Of a stretch of 64,000 nucleotides of DNA, positions 1-11,500 are shown piece after piece. The DNA comes from Escallonia rubra. Its lineage: Eukaryota > Streptophyta > Magnoliopsida > Escalloniales > Escalloniaceae. The stretch's first letter is position 1. Each line of letters opens with the position of its first letter. The notes beneath the pieces were generated by a model that was not told the DNA's origin, searched no databases, and saw nothing but the letters and a program-made list of their open reading frames with translations. Location: assembly GCA_033065855.1 (NCBI GenBank), contig JAVXUO010001799.1, forward strand, positions 124,001-188,000, written 5' to 3'. Position numbers and translations under genes: made by a program.

Positions 1-154
1 ATCGTGGGAATTCCTGCAGCATAGCCGACGACTGTTGCTGCACCTGTCCGATGGAGGGAAAAAAAGTATAAATTCTGAGATTTTCAGGAAGTCCGCCGCA
101 GTGAGTTTCATAAAGGCAATGACTGGATTCGAGTAGTGGCTTGGATTCGAGAAA

Positions 155-450
155 TAGAGAAGGCCTTTGAGATAACACGGTATGAAAGACATCAAAAGAT
201 AGTTTTTGCTACCCATGTGCTGAAAGAAGCAGCGGGGTATTGTGGGATGTGCAAAAATAGGTTGAGGAAGAAAGGAAGACTAATCGAACCTATATTATCA
301 AAAGCGGTTTAAATGGGTACTCAACGAGAAATTTTTCTCGTTACTGTGCAAAATAAGTTATATGCAAATTTTATGAACCTTGAATAGACGGTGGAATAGT
401 GTATACGGGAATTTGATGAATTGACTCATTTTGCCACGCATCAGGTGGTT
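155..450 (+). pseudogene. Ty3/Gypsy-type gag remnant
   Basis: Translation of 150-300 gives a gag-like stretch beginning WIREIEKAFE and continuing with YERHQKIVFATHVLKEAAG, the usual start of the retrotransposon gag domain. After a stop and a frame change, about 325-450 continues with TVQNKLYANFMNLE and CIREFDELTHFA, which matches the next part of that domain. Stops interrupt both segments. No zinc knuckle, protease or LTR was found next to it, so it is an isolated, old fragment. The family assignment rests on motif resemblance alone. Confidence 0.6.
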
Positions 451-1004
451 TTGAAGTGATTGGTCAATTTGAAATTCAAACTTGGCAATGATCCCTTTTT
501 CTTGCAAAAAATTGGTATGTCTCAACTTACGAAGGACAGACTCCTAGACTGACTAAAGAAACAAGACATGACATATATTTGACTCACACCTTAAGGAAGA
601 CTCTGAGAGCTAAAAATGTATATATTTTTTTATTATTTTGACTCTCTTGACATTTTGTTTCCTTTTTCTAATTTTTTTCTCAGTTTTTGCATTTTTAGTT
701 TCTTTTATCCTAGGAATAAAAGGGAAAGGAAGGTGACTCAAACTAAGAATCCTAGATAAGACTCCATAGCATTGCACACTACTGCATACATAACAGAGCA
801 TAAATAAATAAATAAATAAACACATAAACTGCCCGGTAAATTGGTCGCTACATATATAGGGTGTACCTAACGGTTTATCAAGGAATAGTTTGGAGTGAAA
901 ATCCCTTCACATATACCGATTGGTACACCTATGAACCGGTCGACACGTATGCCCGCAGTTTCTTAGTTGTACCAGGCTAGTATACTTTTGAGATTTCTAA
1001 AATT

Positions 1005-1820
1005 GAGTTAACTATTCGGTTGACCACTGTACTATTAGGAAAATTCAACTCTGGTCACTAGACATCGATTTATGTCAAATTGATCACTAAATTTTGAAAT
1101 TCGTTCCAATCACATCGCTCTGCTAGCTTTCGTCAACTAAGTCCGTTTATTTTGGGTGTAAAACTGTCCATTCACGGTTCACCTTCTTCTTCACACACAC
1201 ACGCACGCCCACGCGCGCACATACACACACATAGTCTCACACATGCATGATACACACACACACACACAATGCACAGCACACTGCATAGCACATTTCATAA
1301 CACACTATCATGATAATGTGTTGTGTGTGTTGTGCGTCAGGGGGGGGGGGGGGGCGGCGCACGATTGTGATTGTGTGTTTATGTTTTTTGTGGGTCTTGT
1401 GTGTGTTATGCGTTTATGTGTGACTGCGTAAGGTGGGGGGGGGGGGGGTCTTGTATGTTTTATGCAGACTGTGTGTGTGTGTGTGGGTGTGGGTGTGCAT
1501 GCGCGCGTGTGTGTGACTGTTTGTATGGGTGGGGATGGGGTGGGGAGGGGAAGGGGAGTTTGGGTGGGACAGTGTGTGTGAGACAGAGAGGGAAAAAGAG
1601 AGTTAGAAGGGGAAAAGAGAGAAAGAAAAGGGAAAATGAGAAAGAGTATGGTAAAAAAACCAATATACACCTGAGTAAATGGACGACGACAAGCTCAATT
1701 TGACGGAGTGGCCTGATTGAACTAATTTCAAAGTTTAATTATCACTTTGACACAAACTGTTGTCCACTTACCAGAGTTGAATTTGCATTATAGTACAGTG
1801 GTCAACCAAGTAGTTAATTC
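1005..1820. mobile_element. Long-inverted-repeat (foldback/MULE-like) element
   Basis: About 110 bases at 1005-1120 recur, inverted and diverged, at 1705-1820. Shared blocks include GGTTGACCACTGTACTAT and AAATTCAACTCTGGT read inward from both ends. The arms flank about 580 bases of low-complexity DNA (AC and GT runs, two poly-G tracts, GA-rich DNA). I could not fix the outer ends or a target-site duplication, so the superfamily is open. A Mutator-like or foldback element is the likeliest reading. The ORFs inside are simple-repeat translations, not genes. Confidence 0.6.
1185..1660. repeat. Microsatellite cluster (CA)n, (GT)n, poly-G, GA-rich
   Basis: The cluster holds (AC)n at 1190-1270, poly-G at 1340-1354 and 1435-1448, (GT)n at 1470-1510 and purine-rich DNA to 1660. 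It lies inside the inverted-repeat element, so it probably grew within it or was carried by it. Confidence 0.85.
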
Positions 1821-1832
1821 TTTTTTATTTTC

Positions 1833-3060
1833 AGCGGGGTTTACCGACTAGGTTTCATCATCAAAAAATGTAGTCTCTGTTAAATCATGCAATACACTCA
1901 TTAGAGTGTTCCGACCGGTTCACCAGGGACCTCTTTAAGTCAAAAATCGCGTTGCAACTAGGAAGCTCAAGGGTTTCAATTGTTGCTTGGGTTGGGTGGG
2001 CTGAGATAATCATGTGTGTGTGTGTTGTGTCCCTAAGAAAAGTAGAAAACAAACACGTCCAACATATATGCAACAAGAATATAAAAAATTTAAAAACAAA
2101 CACATTAAGGGAGAAAAATCATATAAATCACAGACTAGCGCTTATTTGAGTCTAGTCCTCCTACTTAGTCCCCAGTGAAGTCGCTGCTTGACGATCCGCC
2201 TTCAAAAAACACAAAGGTCTATCTCGAGTCGTCATCTTATTTTTTAGGATTAGTCAAATGACTAACAAAGGAAAATAAGAAAGCCTAAGGTTCGATTCAA
2301 ATTGTCCAATTAAAGGTTCTAACCTATGAAGCCCGAGACTAGGCTTCGGGGACTAACTTAAATGACGGAAAAATGTTAAGCACCTCGTCATAACCTAATG
2401 GTCTCTAGTGTTTTTAAATGATTCCTTATCCACCATTTAAACAAAAAAAAAAAAAAAACACGAAAAGGCTAACAAGACTTAAGCTTAACCTAAATTTGGT
2501 TTGAATTCTACAATAACGGTTGAATCTCCGATGTACCCAATCGGACAAGTCGGGATCAAAACCTCATAGTTTTATTGACCCTAAGGGAGACGACCTAAAT
2601 CTTGGTCTATAATTGTTTTTATAAGTCTATTTCAATCCAACTTCTTCTAGTTGAAAGTTTTGAGAAGTCTTTTTAACCAACTCTCGTAGTTGCTTTAGAA
2701 TTCTAATTTCACTTGATTTCTTCTAGTTAGAAGTTTAGAAAACTGGATGTTATGCTCTTATAGACAAAAATTCGGTGGCGAGAAAGGGGTTTAATCTAGA
2801 ACAACAATATTCTCGTAGTGTTGTTCTCTCTCATGTCCCACTTTCTCCCCTCCTCTCTCTAAAGAGTAGAATGCAAAACAAAATATATCACTCAAATTCT
2901 TAATCTATGTACAAAAAAGAGTTGATCAAATTATGTGGGACGGAATGAGTAGAAAATTAGTAGGCCTTTTGGGGAATTTTCTCTCAAACTGACCTTTCTC
3001 TTTTGGGGCAGCCTAAGACTGTTTTTATAGAGTGTTAACCCTACGGTTATTTAACCGAGG
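1833..3060. other. No gene recognised
   Basis: AT-rich DNA with an A-run near 2443-2458 and no open frame with a recognisable protein. I see no clear repeat boundary. It is probably decayed transposon or intergenic DNA. Confidence 0.5.
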
Positions 3061-3065
3061 ATTAT

Positions 3066-4285
3066 AGTTGGTTTTGATGATAAACTAACATTGACAATTA
3101 TGTTGTCTAACTTGCATTGAGCTGATGAAGAAATATGTACAATCTTATACTCATGCAAACGGACATCTAGACGAGCAAATTGATCAAAGACACTCAACGG
3201 ATCGCTCCAAAGAAGAACTTCGTCGATCGTATTTTTACAATACTTTTATTTCCTTATTTGTAAACTAGATTTAGAGAAATGATCGTTACGATGACTGCAT
3301 ACCTAGAACTTACCCATAGGTTTCCCTTGCATGCATAAAAGTTTTTCATTCTTTAAAAACTAGGAAACTGCATTTTCTGGAATGCAGTCGACTGCAAGTT
3401 GGGCAGTGAGATATTACAGTTGACTCTGCAATACTTCTAGTAGCCTATTACAGTCGACTGCATTTGTATTACAGTCGACTGTAAGTTACAGTCGATTGTA
3501 AGTTGGAAATTTGAATTTCCAACGGCTACTTTGGGATTACAGTCGACTGCAATGGTGCATTACAGTTGACTGTATTTACCGTTTGGCGCAATAAATGCCC
3601 TACCTAACTCCAAACGGTCATATTAATTCCCAACTCTATAAATATTCATCTTGGGCTTAGTTTTGATTCATCAATTGCATTCAAAGCTCTCTTATCTTTC
3701 ATATACTCAAAGATCAAAGCAATTGTTCAATCTCTCTTGTTTTTCATTGATTTCTCATCCATTTCAAGAGAACATTTATTGTGGGCTTACATTTGAGAGA
3801 TATACACTTTCATAAGTCATCATACACTCATCTCTCTTGTTCTAGTGCTTAAACTTGTACTCATCTACTTATTGAGAGTGAAATCTTGTACACAATTCTT
3901 CATCTAAAGGTTCTTGTATCAAAGCTTGGGGTTGTCAAGCTTTGGAGCTTTGGGATTGTCAAAGTTTGTTCTTGATGTGGGCATAGCATCAAAGGATTGT
4001 AAGATGTTCGATCTTGACCCGCAAGGAAGATCATACTAGTGGATTCTAGGGCCTTTCAATGGACTTCCTTGAAGGGGTGGACGTAGGCTTGAGGGTATAT
4101 CAAGCCGAACCATTTAAATCTCATTGTCAAGTATCTCTAAACCCTTCTCTCTTTACATTATCGTTTTACATTTGTGTTGAGATTGGTTAGTTTGCTTTTT
4201 AAGTTATTGAGATTGAGGTTTGTTGTTTGTTAATTTTTAAAGTAATCTTAAAACCCTATTCACCCCCCCTCTATGGTTATCTTTT
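3066..4285 (+). mobile_element. Copia (SIRE-like) LTR, probably solo
   Basis: The segment reads like an LTR of the SIRE/Maximus Copia type. Near its start is GGTTTTGATGATAAAC. A TATA motif (CTATAAATA) lies near 3637, and the right end has CTATTCACCCCCCCTCT at about 4256-4272. A degenerate methionine-tRNA primer site, TTTGGTTTCATAGAG, follows at about 4284. No gag or pol follows, which suggests a solo or truncated LTR. Neither the TG...CA ends nor a target duplication is secure. The resemblance to the family comes from memory of its conserved end sequences. Confidence 0.45.
3380..3580. repeat. Cluster of GTCGAC palindromes
   Basis: About seven copies of a quasi-palindrome close to TTACAGTCGACTGCA lie within 200 bases, upstream of the TATA motif near 3637. 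Several copies carry TTGACT or TCGATT variants. The position fits the U3 promoter region of an LTR, so the copies could be protein-binding sites. That role is inference. Confidence 0.75.
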
Positions 4286-4299
4286 TGGTTTCATAGAGG

Positions 4300-6540
4300 T
4301 TTGAAGTAGTAGAAATACAGAAAGAGACCATTTGGTTGTCCTCATCACCTCTAAGAGATAACACCAAAAAGGACCAAAATGACCCTACCGCCCAGTTCGG
4401 TCAGAAAACCAACACACATATGAGAACCGAGTGGTTTAGTCGTAAACTTGACGGTACTCTTCCCCTCATTAATTTCCGTTTAACCCCAAATCTAGGATGA
4501 AAAAATAGATTTTTAATTCAAACACACGTGATTAATCTAAAATCAGGTCGCACAACCAATTCAAGAATAAATCAACTACAAGACCTCCTATCTTATCTAG
4601 ACTCTAACCTAAGCTAAGCCCAACTTATTGGACTAACCAACTGGACTGGACCACCGAGATTGGGCCCTTGGCGCACCTGGACTGGACTTAGACAATTGAA
4701 ATAAGGCCTAGCACGGTCAAGCCTAGACGAATAATGAAATTAAAGCCTAATAAAGTATGGGTACAAAAATGGAGGGTCTACACCCCCTAATTATGTGCTC
4801 TCATTAACGCCTGGGTACCTTGTTTTTCCGTATCATGTATCACTTAAAGTTGACATGAGGTTAATGATCACTCTTCCTCTTGAGAGAATCCTTGGACCCT
4901 TGGCTCAATCTTTCAAGTCGTTGGACCATCATGCTGCTCACTCCTCAGGCTAGAACTAATCCTTTTAGTGTGTTTTTGGGCTGGGAATTGACACATTAAG
5001 CACGTTATTCTCCACATTGGCTCACAATTCATTGTATCCCAAATGACATGTGCATATCATGTACCGGGCATGGCAACTCCGACATTCTTCGGCACATGTT
5101 TTATTGTACAGATTTTAAAGCTTTTATAGTGATCCAAGTACAAAGGAAGTCCTTCGAGAGGTCAAAAACGTTATCTCATTATCATGTCAAACCAAATCTT
5201 TCTTACTTTAAAAGTGACTACTTCACGTAAATGCTAAAGATGGCGTTTCCACTTTCGTTGATATTGCCTTCCATTCGGTTGTTAGAAACAATAATTATAA
5301 TTATTAATTTTGTTTGTTTGGCCTCTAGGACTAATTTGTTCTTTATTTAATTCTCTAGAGTCTCAAGACTGCCCTTTTTACATAATCGAAAAAAATCCAC
5401 TGGTTATACACCATCATTAGGATTAGGATGAAACAAGAGAATAGGACACAAGTCATTAAACATACTGATTGGTAGCTTGTGACATTGGTAAGCGCCTTAG
5501 ACCTGTCATTCTCTTTCACCATACTGTAAGTTGGCATTCCAACTGCAACAGAAATACACGTCTTTCGATTTGATGTGATGCTTGTACATTTCGAAAGTGA
5601 TTTCGATGGATGTACCAACAACAACAACAAAAAAAGTGATTTCGATGGTACATGCAGCGGTGGTTTGTACTGAATATAAGATTGAAGGCCACTGGTTTTC
5701 ATATTTAAGTTGCAAGAATTTGCTGGCGGATGTTGTGGCCTCCATTTGGGTTAATTGTATTCGGCATCCCCAAGTTTTTACGCAGCAGCTCTCTACACCA
5801 CAAAGTTATTTTTAGCTATTTGTCATCCCAAACTTTCATAAGTGTGGCGCCAACACCCCTCGTATATTTTATGGCCAACAGCCTCGTTGGAGAGGTAATT
5901 TAACTCAAACAAATGGGGCATTTTTGGCAATCACCCCCTCTCTCTCTCTCTCATCCATCTTCATCTTCATCTTCCACCTTTCATCTTCACCAACACCACC
6001 ACCACCGATATGCAGCCCACTCCCATCTCCATGGCCGCCACCCACGACCTCCACCAATCACCAAACCTACCGTCACCTCCTTTCTCGACTGTCGCCGCCA
6101 CCTCCTATTTGAAGACCGTCGCCACCTTTGCCACCATTATAGAAACCCATCACACTAACAATTTTTGTCCTAGATCCCATTAGAGCCATCAATTTTTGCC
6201 CTAAATCCCACCACAACCATCAATTTCTACCATACACGAAGCCTAGATCCGTTCTTCCTCAATTTGATCACAATCAACTCTAGATCCCCAATTTTGACCT
6301 GATATTTCAAAAATGCCCTTCTGACTTCAGCCATTTGCCTAAAATCCGGTCAGAAAGTGACCGGTGCCATACTTTTGAAAGTTTGGAGCAACAATATAGT
6401 TAAAAATAAATTTACGGTGCCAACGAGTAAATTTAGGGACGCCGAGTGCATTTCACCCCTCCGTTTAATACACCTTTTTGAGAAGAGACAGTCGGATTGG
6501 CAACACTCCGGCAGCGGCACACCGTAGTAGATTGGTTTCG
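4300..6540. other. Region upstream of the OMT gene, no gene recognised
   Basis: No recognisable protein is encoded. The stretch at 5930-6130 is rich in CT and CCA repeats and gives spurious ORFs of histidine, proline and serine. The sequence just before 6544 would be the 5' leader and promoter of the methyltransferase gene, but I see no convincing TATA box. Confidence 0.5.
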
Positions 6541-6543
6541 TCC

Positions 6544-8521
6544 ATGAATGAAATGGTTACATGCTCGGTGCTAAGCCGTCGGGTGTTGATTTTAGGAGGC
6601 CATCGATTGTCCCGCAGCTGCTCCCTTCCTAGCGCCGTTGCTCCGCCAACGCTTTACGCGGCCGCCGCCGCCTCCGCCTTTGACAGGTGCTGTGGTCCAT
6701 TGAGGGCGGCGTCGTCGAAGCCGGACACCGCCAATGATGCCGTGGTTGTTGCCAGAGACGGAAATTACGGAAACAAGCAGGTCATCAGCATTACTCCTCG
6801 CCTCTACGACTACTTACTTGCCAACGTGAGAGAGCCACAGGTAACAATTCATTTTGCTCCCGACTTCCCAAATTTGTTTTGCCGCTACATTCAGTCTGTC
6901 TCTTTGTGATTTTGACTCTCTTTTGTTTCCCAATTGCAATTGCAAAATCACACCCATCTTTTTAGATCCTGCGCCAACTTAGAGAGGAGACTGCGAGCAT
7001 GAGAGGTAGTCAGATGCAGGTAAATTCTTTTTCATTCCCATTTCAGGTCGAGTCATTCAGTTCATTTTGTGGTGGGAAAACCAAGGGGAATCCTGGTCAA
7101 TCGGTTTGTATAAACTTGTCAATTGGTAGAACCGTTGATTTATGGAGAATCAGGTCTCACTGTCCAGAAATTCACAATTTAAAGCTACATATTTTCTTCT
7201 TTTTATTCAACCTCAAGGTGCCGGGGCTTTTGAAGCCATTGAGAACTTCGATGCCTATTACCCAGAGAAGAAGGAGAAGGGGAAGGAGAAAATTACGAAA
7301 GTTAACATGCCTCAGTCTTTTCCTTTCGATAATCAAAGTCTACAAAATCTGTCTTCTGGCACTCATACTTTACTGTTGCTAGAGAGATGTGGGTATTGGT
7401 CTTTGCTATATACAGACTGCTAGCATGTTTGTGAGTTTTCAGAAGAAAGAAGAAAATAAAGAAAGAGAAGAGAAAGGAAGAGAAGGGAAGACAATTTTGC
7501 TTCCTCTTGTTTGTAAGTTTAAGAGAGAAAAGAAAGCTTCGTTTGTTTGTTAGTTTAGCAAAAAAGAGAAGAAATGACATTAGGTTACAATTATGCCCTT
7601 GTACCAAATTTTGATAATTCTAACAAAGACTACAAAAGTATGATCCTGAAAAAGAACAGGTGAACGGGAAACAAATTAGACATCAATGACATCATACAAA
7701 GTTCATATCATCCTAATGTAATAATTCTTACATCTCCAGTTAATAAAGAAAAACACACAAACTAGCCATGAGTTGACTACAGATATTTCAACATTTAATT
7801 CTAGTTAATGTCACATTAAAAGCTAAACAATCAGCTATAAGTCAACTTTAACATCCAAAATAATTATTTGTTTATAAGTGAAATGATGTGTTTTTTGTAA
7901 GAAACCTTAGGACCTAAAAGTCACTAAAAAATTAGTCGTCATTATGTCAGGGGTAATACATGCATTATTGAGTTATTACTTATGCGAATTTTCTTTCTCT
8001 CTGTTTCTTCTCAATTTTGAGAGGAAAGATTTGGAGAGAAAGAAGCCCAAACTTTCCTCCCTTCTCTTCTTTTCTCTCTTAAAAAACCTAACAAACTAGA
8101 GAAAAGAGAGGAAAGGAGTCAGTTTCCTGTCTTTTCTCTAATTTCTCTCCTAAGAAAACTCACTAAGCAGTCATCATCTGGAAATGCTACTAACAAGCCT
8201 AGCTCCCAGCCGGTCGAACTTCTTGATCGACGCTATAGCCTTGAAATCCCCAACGTCCATAAACGCCTCCACTATCCTCTCCCCAATCTCTTTCCCCTCA
8301 TTACCCGGAGTTGCAGTGTTAGGCTGCATGCGTGCAGTGCAAATCGTATGGGACCAGGTGTATATTATCACGTGCCCATATTTTTTCCTTTCTCTGTCTA
8401 ATCCTTTTGTTTAAACCTACCGCCTAGGTAGCACGGACACGGACACTGACTAGGACACCTGACAACCGCAATTTTCAAAAAACTAAATTTTGGACACCGC
8501 AAGATACTGTTAAAATTTTTA

Positions 8522-8567
<46 letters not shown>

Positions 8568-11500
8568 ATCAATTGGAGCAACTGAATTTCGTTCAAAACG
8601 GATAAGAAAGAAAGTCAATAACATGAAATAGTGTAGACAGTAACAAGGAAGAGGGTTGGTAACAACAAAGCAGTTGAGTTTTATACTAGGTAGCACGGAC
8701 ACGGACACGGTGTCGGACACCGACACCGACGGGGACACCGGACACCGCAATTTTCAAAAAATCAGATTTTGGACACCGCTATTTTTTAATATATATATAA
8801 TAAATACCAAATATATTTCACAACCTAAAATAATAAACAATAATGAAATACTACTAAAACAAGGAATTCAAATAAATACAAGTCATACTTAAAACATTTA
8901 TTTGGTACTAGACAAAAAAACTAAGTAAAAAAAGAGGGGGGGGGGGGGTCTTTCGGTAGTATCACGATAGACAGAGGGAGAAAAAAGGAAAAAACAAAGG
9001 GAAAGACGAAGATTGACGAGACAGAGAAAGGAGAAGACTGATGAGACAGAGAAGAAGCAGACCTGTGACGGCAGTGGAGGACCTCCGGCGACGACGGCGA
9101 CAGCGACGGTGGACAGATCTGTCGACTTCGGTATCCGGCAACACCGGCGACCTTCAGATCTGTTGGCTCCGGCAACACCGGCGACAAATCGGCAACACCG
9201 GCGACGATAGAAGAAGACGGCCGACAGATTAGAGCACTCGTGAGGTGAGAAAGAAGAAGACGACCCCCGAAAACTGTCCGACACTGCTCCACGCCGTGTC
9301 CGACACTCCTCGACGAAGTGTCCGACACGGTGTCGGAAAATAAAAATAAAAACCGACACCGATTGGTGGTGTCTGACACGTGTCGGGCGGTGTCCGGAGG
9401 GTGTTGGGGTGTCCGTCCGTTTAGGACACCAAACCTCCACCTAGGAGAGGTGTCTGTGCTTCAGAGGTTTTATATAGCCAGATGGGTAAATGAGGTCGGA
9501 GATGTTGGCCTATCTTACTCTAGACTGATAAGCTTGGATGCTTTAGGTAACAAAAAGAAGGAAAAGAGAAAGACGAATGTACTTTTTGCTGCGCCGATCT
9601 GATTGGGGTTTGGCCTAAAAGTTCATTTATAAAAAAACTCCAGATTTGTCCCTAAAAATAAGTTTGAAATATTGTATTTTGGCCCCATATGCGTGGACAC
9701 TTCTTCAACGGGTGTCCGACACCGTGTCTGGTAATTAAAAAGAATAAATAAATTCGAATACCGCTGAAAGGTGTCGGACACGTGTCTGGAGGTGTTGGTG
9801 ACGTGTCAAGGTGTCGGTAGGTGTCGGACCCCATACCTCGACCTATATGAAGTGTCGGTGCTTCCTAGCCTACCGCTCACTTCCTTTCTCCGTGGTTCAG
9901 GGTTCACATTCGAGATGGCGAACCTAGACGGTCTATGACGATGAGCTGAGGCTTACAAGGAGCCAGACACTGCTGGTGGGACTCTCTCACTAGGAATTCT
10001 GCCTAGGCGAGCGGGTGCTACCTCACCAGTGTCGCATCGCACATCCCTCTTACTGCTGCCTCTGCACGCGGCCCCTCTCAACTAGACCCCGATCTCAAGC
10101 CCACACAGCCCATCTGCTTCCACAGCCACCTCTGCACAGCAGCCCCGCCTGCTAAGCCACCCCTTAACCACTGTCCAACAAGAACTGCAGACCCTGACCG
10201 CCATCCCAAAAGTTAGTCCTAGCAACATTAGCAAATTATTTGACAACTCAAATTTTATTCATTATCATTAACATAAATAAGTCTACATAGAGAATGTTTA
10301 GTTAAATGATTTTTCTTCTTGCAACAATGACATTGAGTAAAAGGTATGCAGTATTCTTTGGAACATACTTTTGGACTCAGTTTTATAAATTTTTTGATTT
10401 ATTGGTATATCACAATTGGTCCTGGGTTTCAGAACATTGACGTGCTTGGTTGTTTTGAGAGGAGTTTAGTATTCTTCATCACCTACGTCCGGAAAACAAG
10501 GTTGACCTAATTTTGCTGGAATTTTTGGTTCTGGGGCCATGAACTTCTTAGGAGTACACAATTACTTGGAAGCTACCTAGGAGCTCTTTAAGGAACCCAC
10601 ATAAGTAGCCATGCCCTAAGCTGCACAAAAGCATGTCTCAACGACAAGAAGCTAGGACGACCGAGATAGTTCGACAAGTTGACGTTTATGTTTTAGTAGA
10701 CCAGTTGTTTCTTATATATCGTAAAGGATGGAGGAATCTGTTCCAAATTAAAGTCATGGGAGATCCCTGTAGAATATTCATGTCCTAGCTTGGAGGAGGA
10801 CAGGGCAAATTACCCTTAAAAGTTTGATTATAAAGGATCCACTTGTAAAGCATTCAACAAGTATGTTGAGGGTGTTCAAGTTTGTTTTGGTGGAGGTCTG
10901 ACATTTCAAAGTCTCTTGAATTACTTGCTGACATGGGAATTACTTTCTGCCTTTTCAAATTTATGCGGTGCCAAATACGTAGTGATGTTATCATGTACAC
11001 TTACTCTGCTTTATGAATAGGTATCTCCTGATCAAGCACAACTACTTGCAATGCTTGTCCAGATTCTTGGGGCAGAAAGGTGCATTGAAGTTGGTGTTTA
11101 CACTGTAGGTATTTTAAACTTTGCTTCATTTATACCCCCCCCCCCCTCTCTCTCTCTCTCTCTCGAAACTGGATGTCAACCACTATGGCAAAAAAAAATT
11201 TAGACCAAGATATTAGACAACTCAGTGGTTATATGATTGGTATATGCAAACATTTAGGGAAGATATAGGGTTTCTGAAGTTCAAGAAATCATTAAAAAAC
11301 ACATAAAAGAAATATGTTAAAGAAAACTCTGTAGAAGTGTCTGAAGATCATATGGCTTACCCTTAATTATTTCAAGTCATGTAGATGCAATGCAACAATG
11401 TCATTAAAAGGAAACAAGGGAGTGCAGGATCTAGGTAGCCGTGAGACCAGAAAAGCCAGGGGGAGTGCACTTGGCATGTTATTGTGCACAACAAAGCAAG

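Larger units (their letters stand above)
8424..9868. mobile_element. Non-autonomous hAT element (outer)
   Basis: The ends are inverted: CTAGGTAGCACGGACAC at 8424 and the complement of CTAGGAAGCACCGACAC at 9868, 15 of 17 matching. They are flanked by a perfect 8-bp direct duplication, CCTACCGC, at 8416-8423 and 9869-9876. An 8-bp duplication is the hallmark of hAT transposons. No transposase frame is visible, so the element depended on another copy. It lies in intron 2 of the methyltransferase gene and contains a second element of the same family at 8686-9466. Confidence 0.85.

Noticed and set aside
1243..1703. Overlapping open frames rich in Cys, Val, Thr, His or Pro
   Set aside because: They translate AC/GT, poly-G and GA simple repeats and exist on both strands.
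6478..6543. N-terminal extension of the methyltransferase from a TTG codon
   Set aside because: The frame is open but has no ATG before 6544; the first ATG gives a plausible transit peptide.
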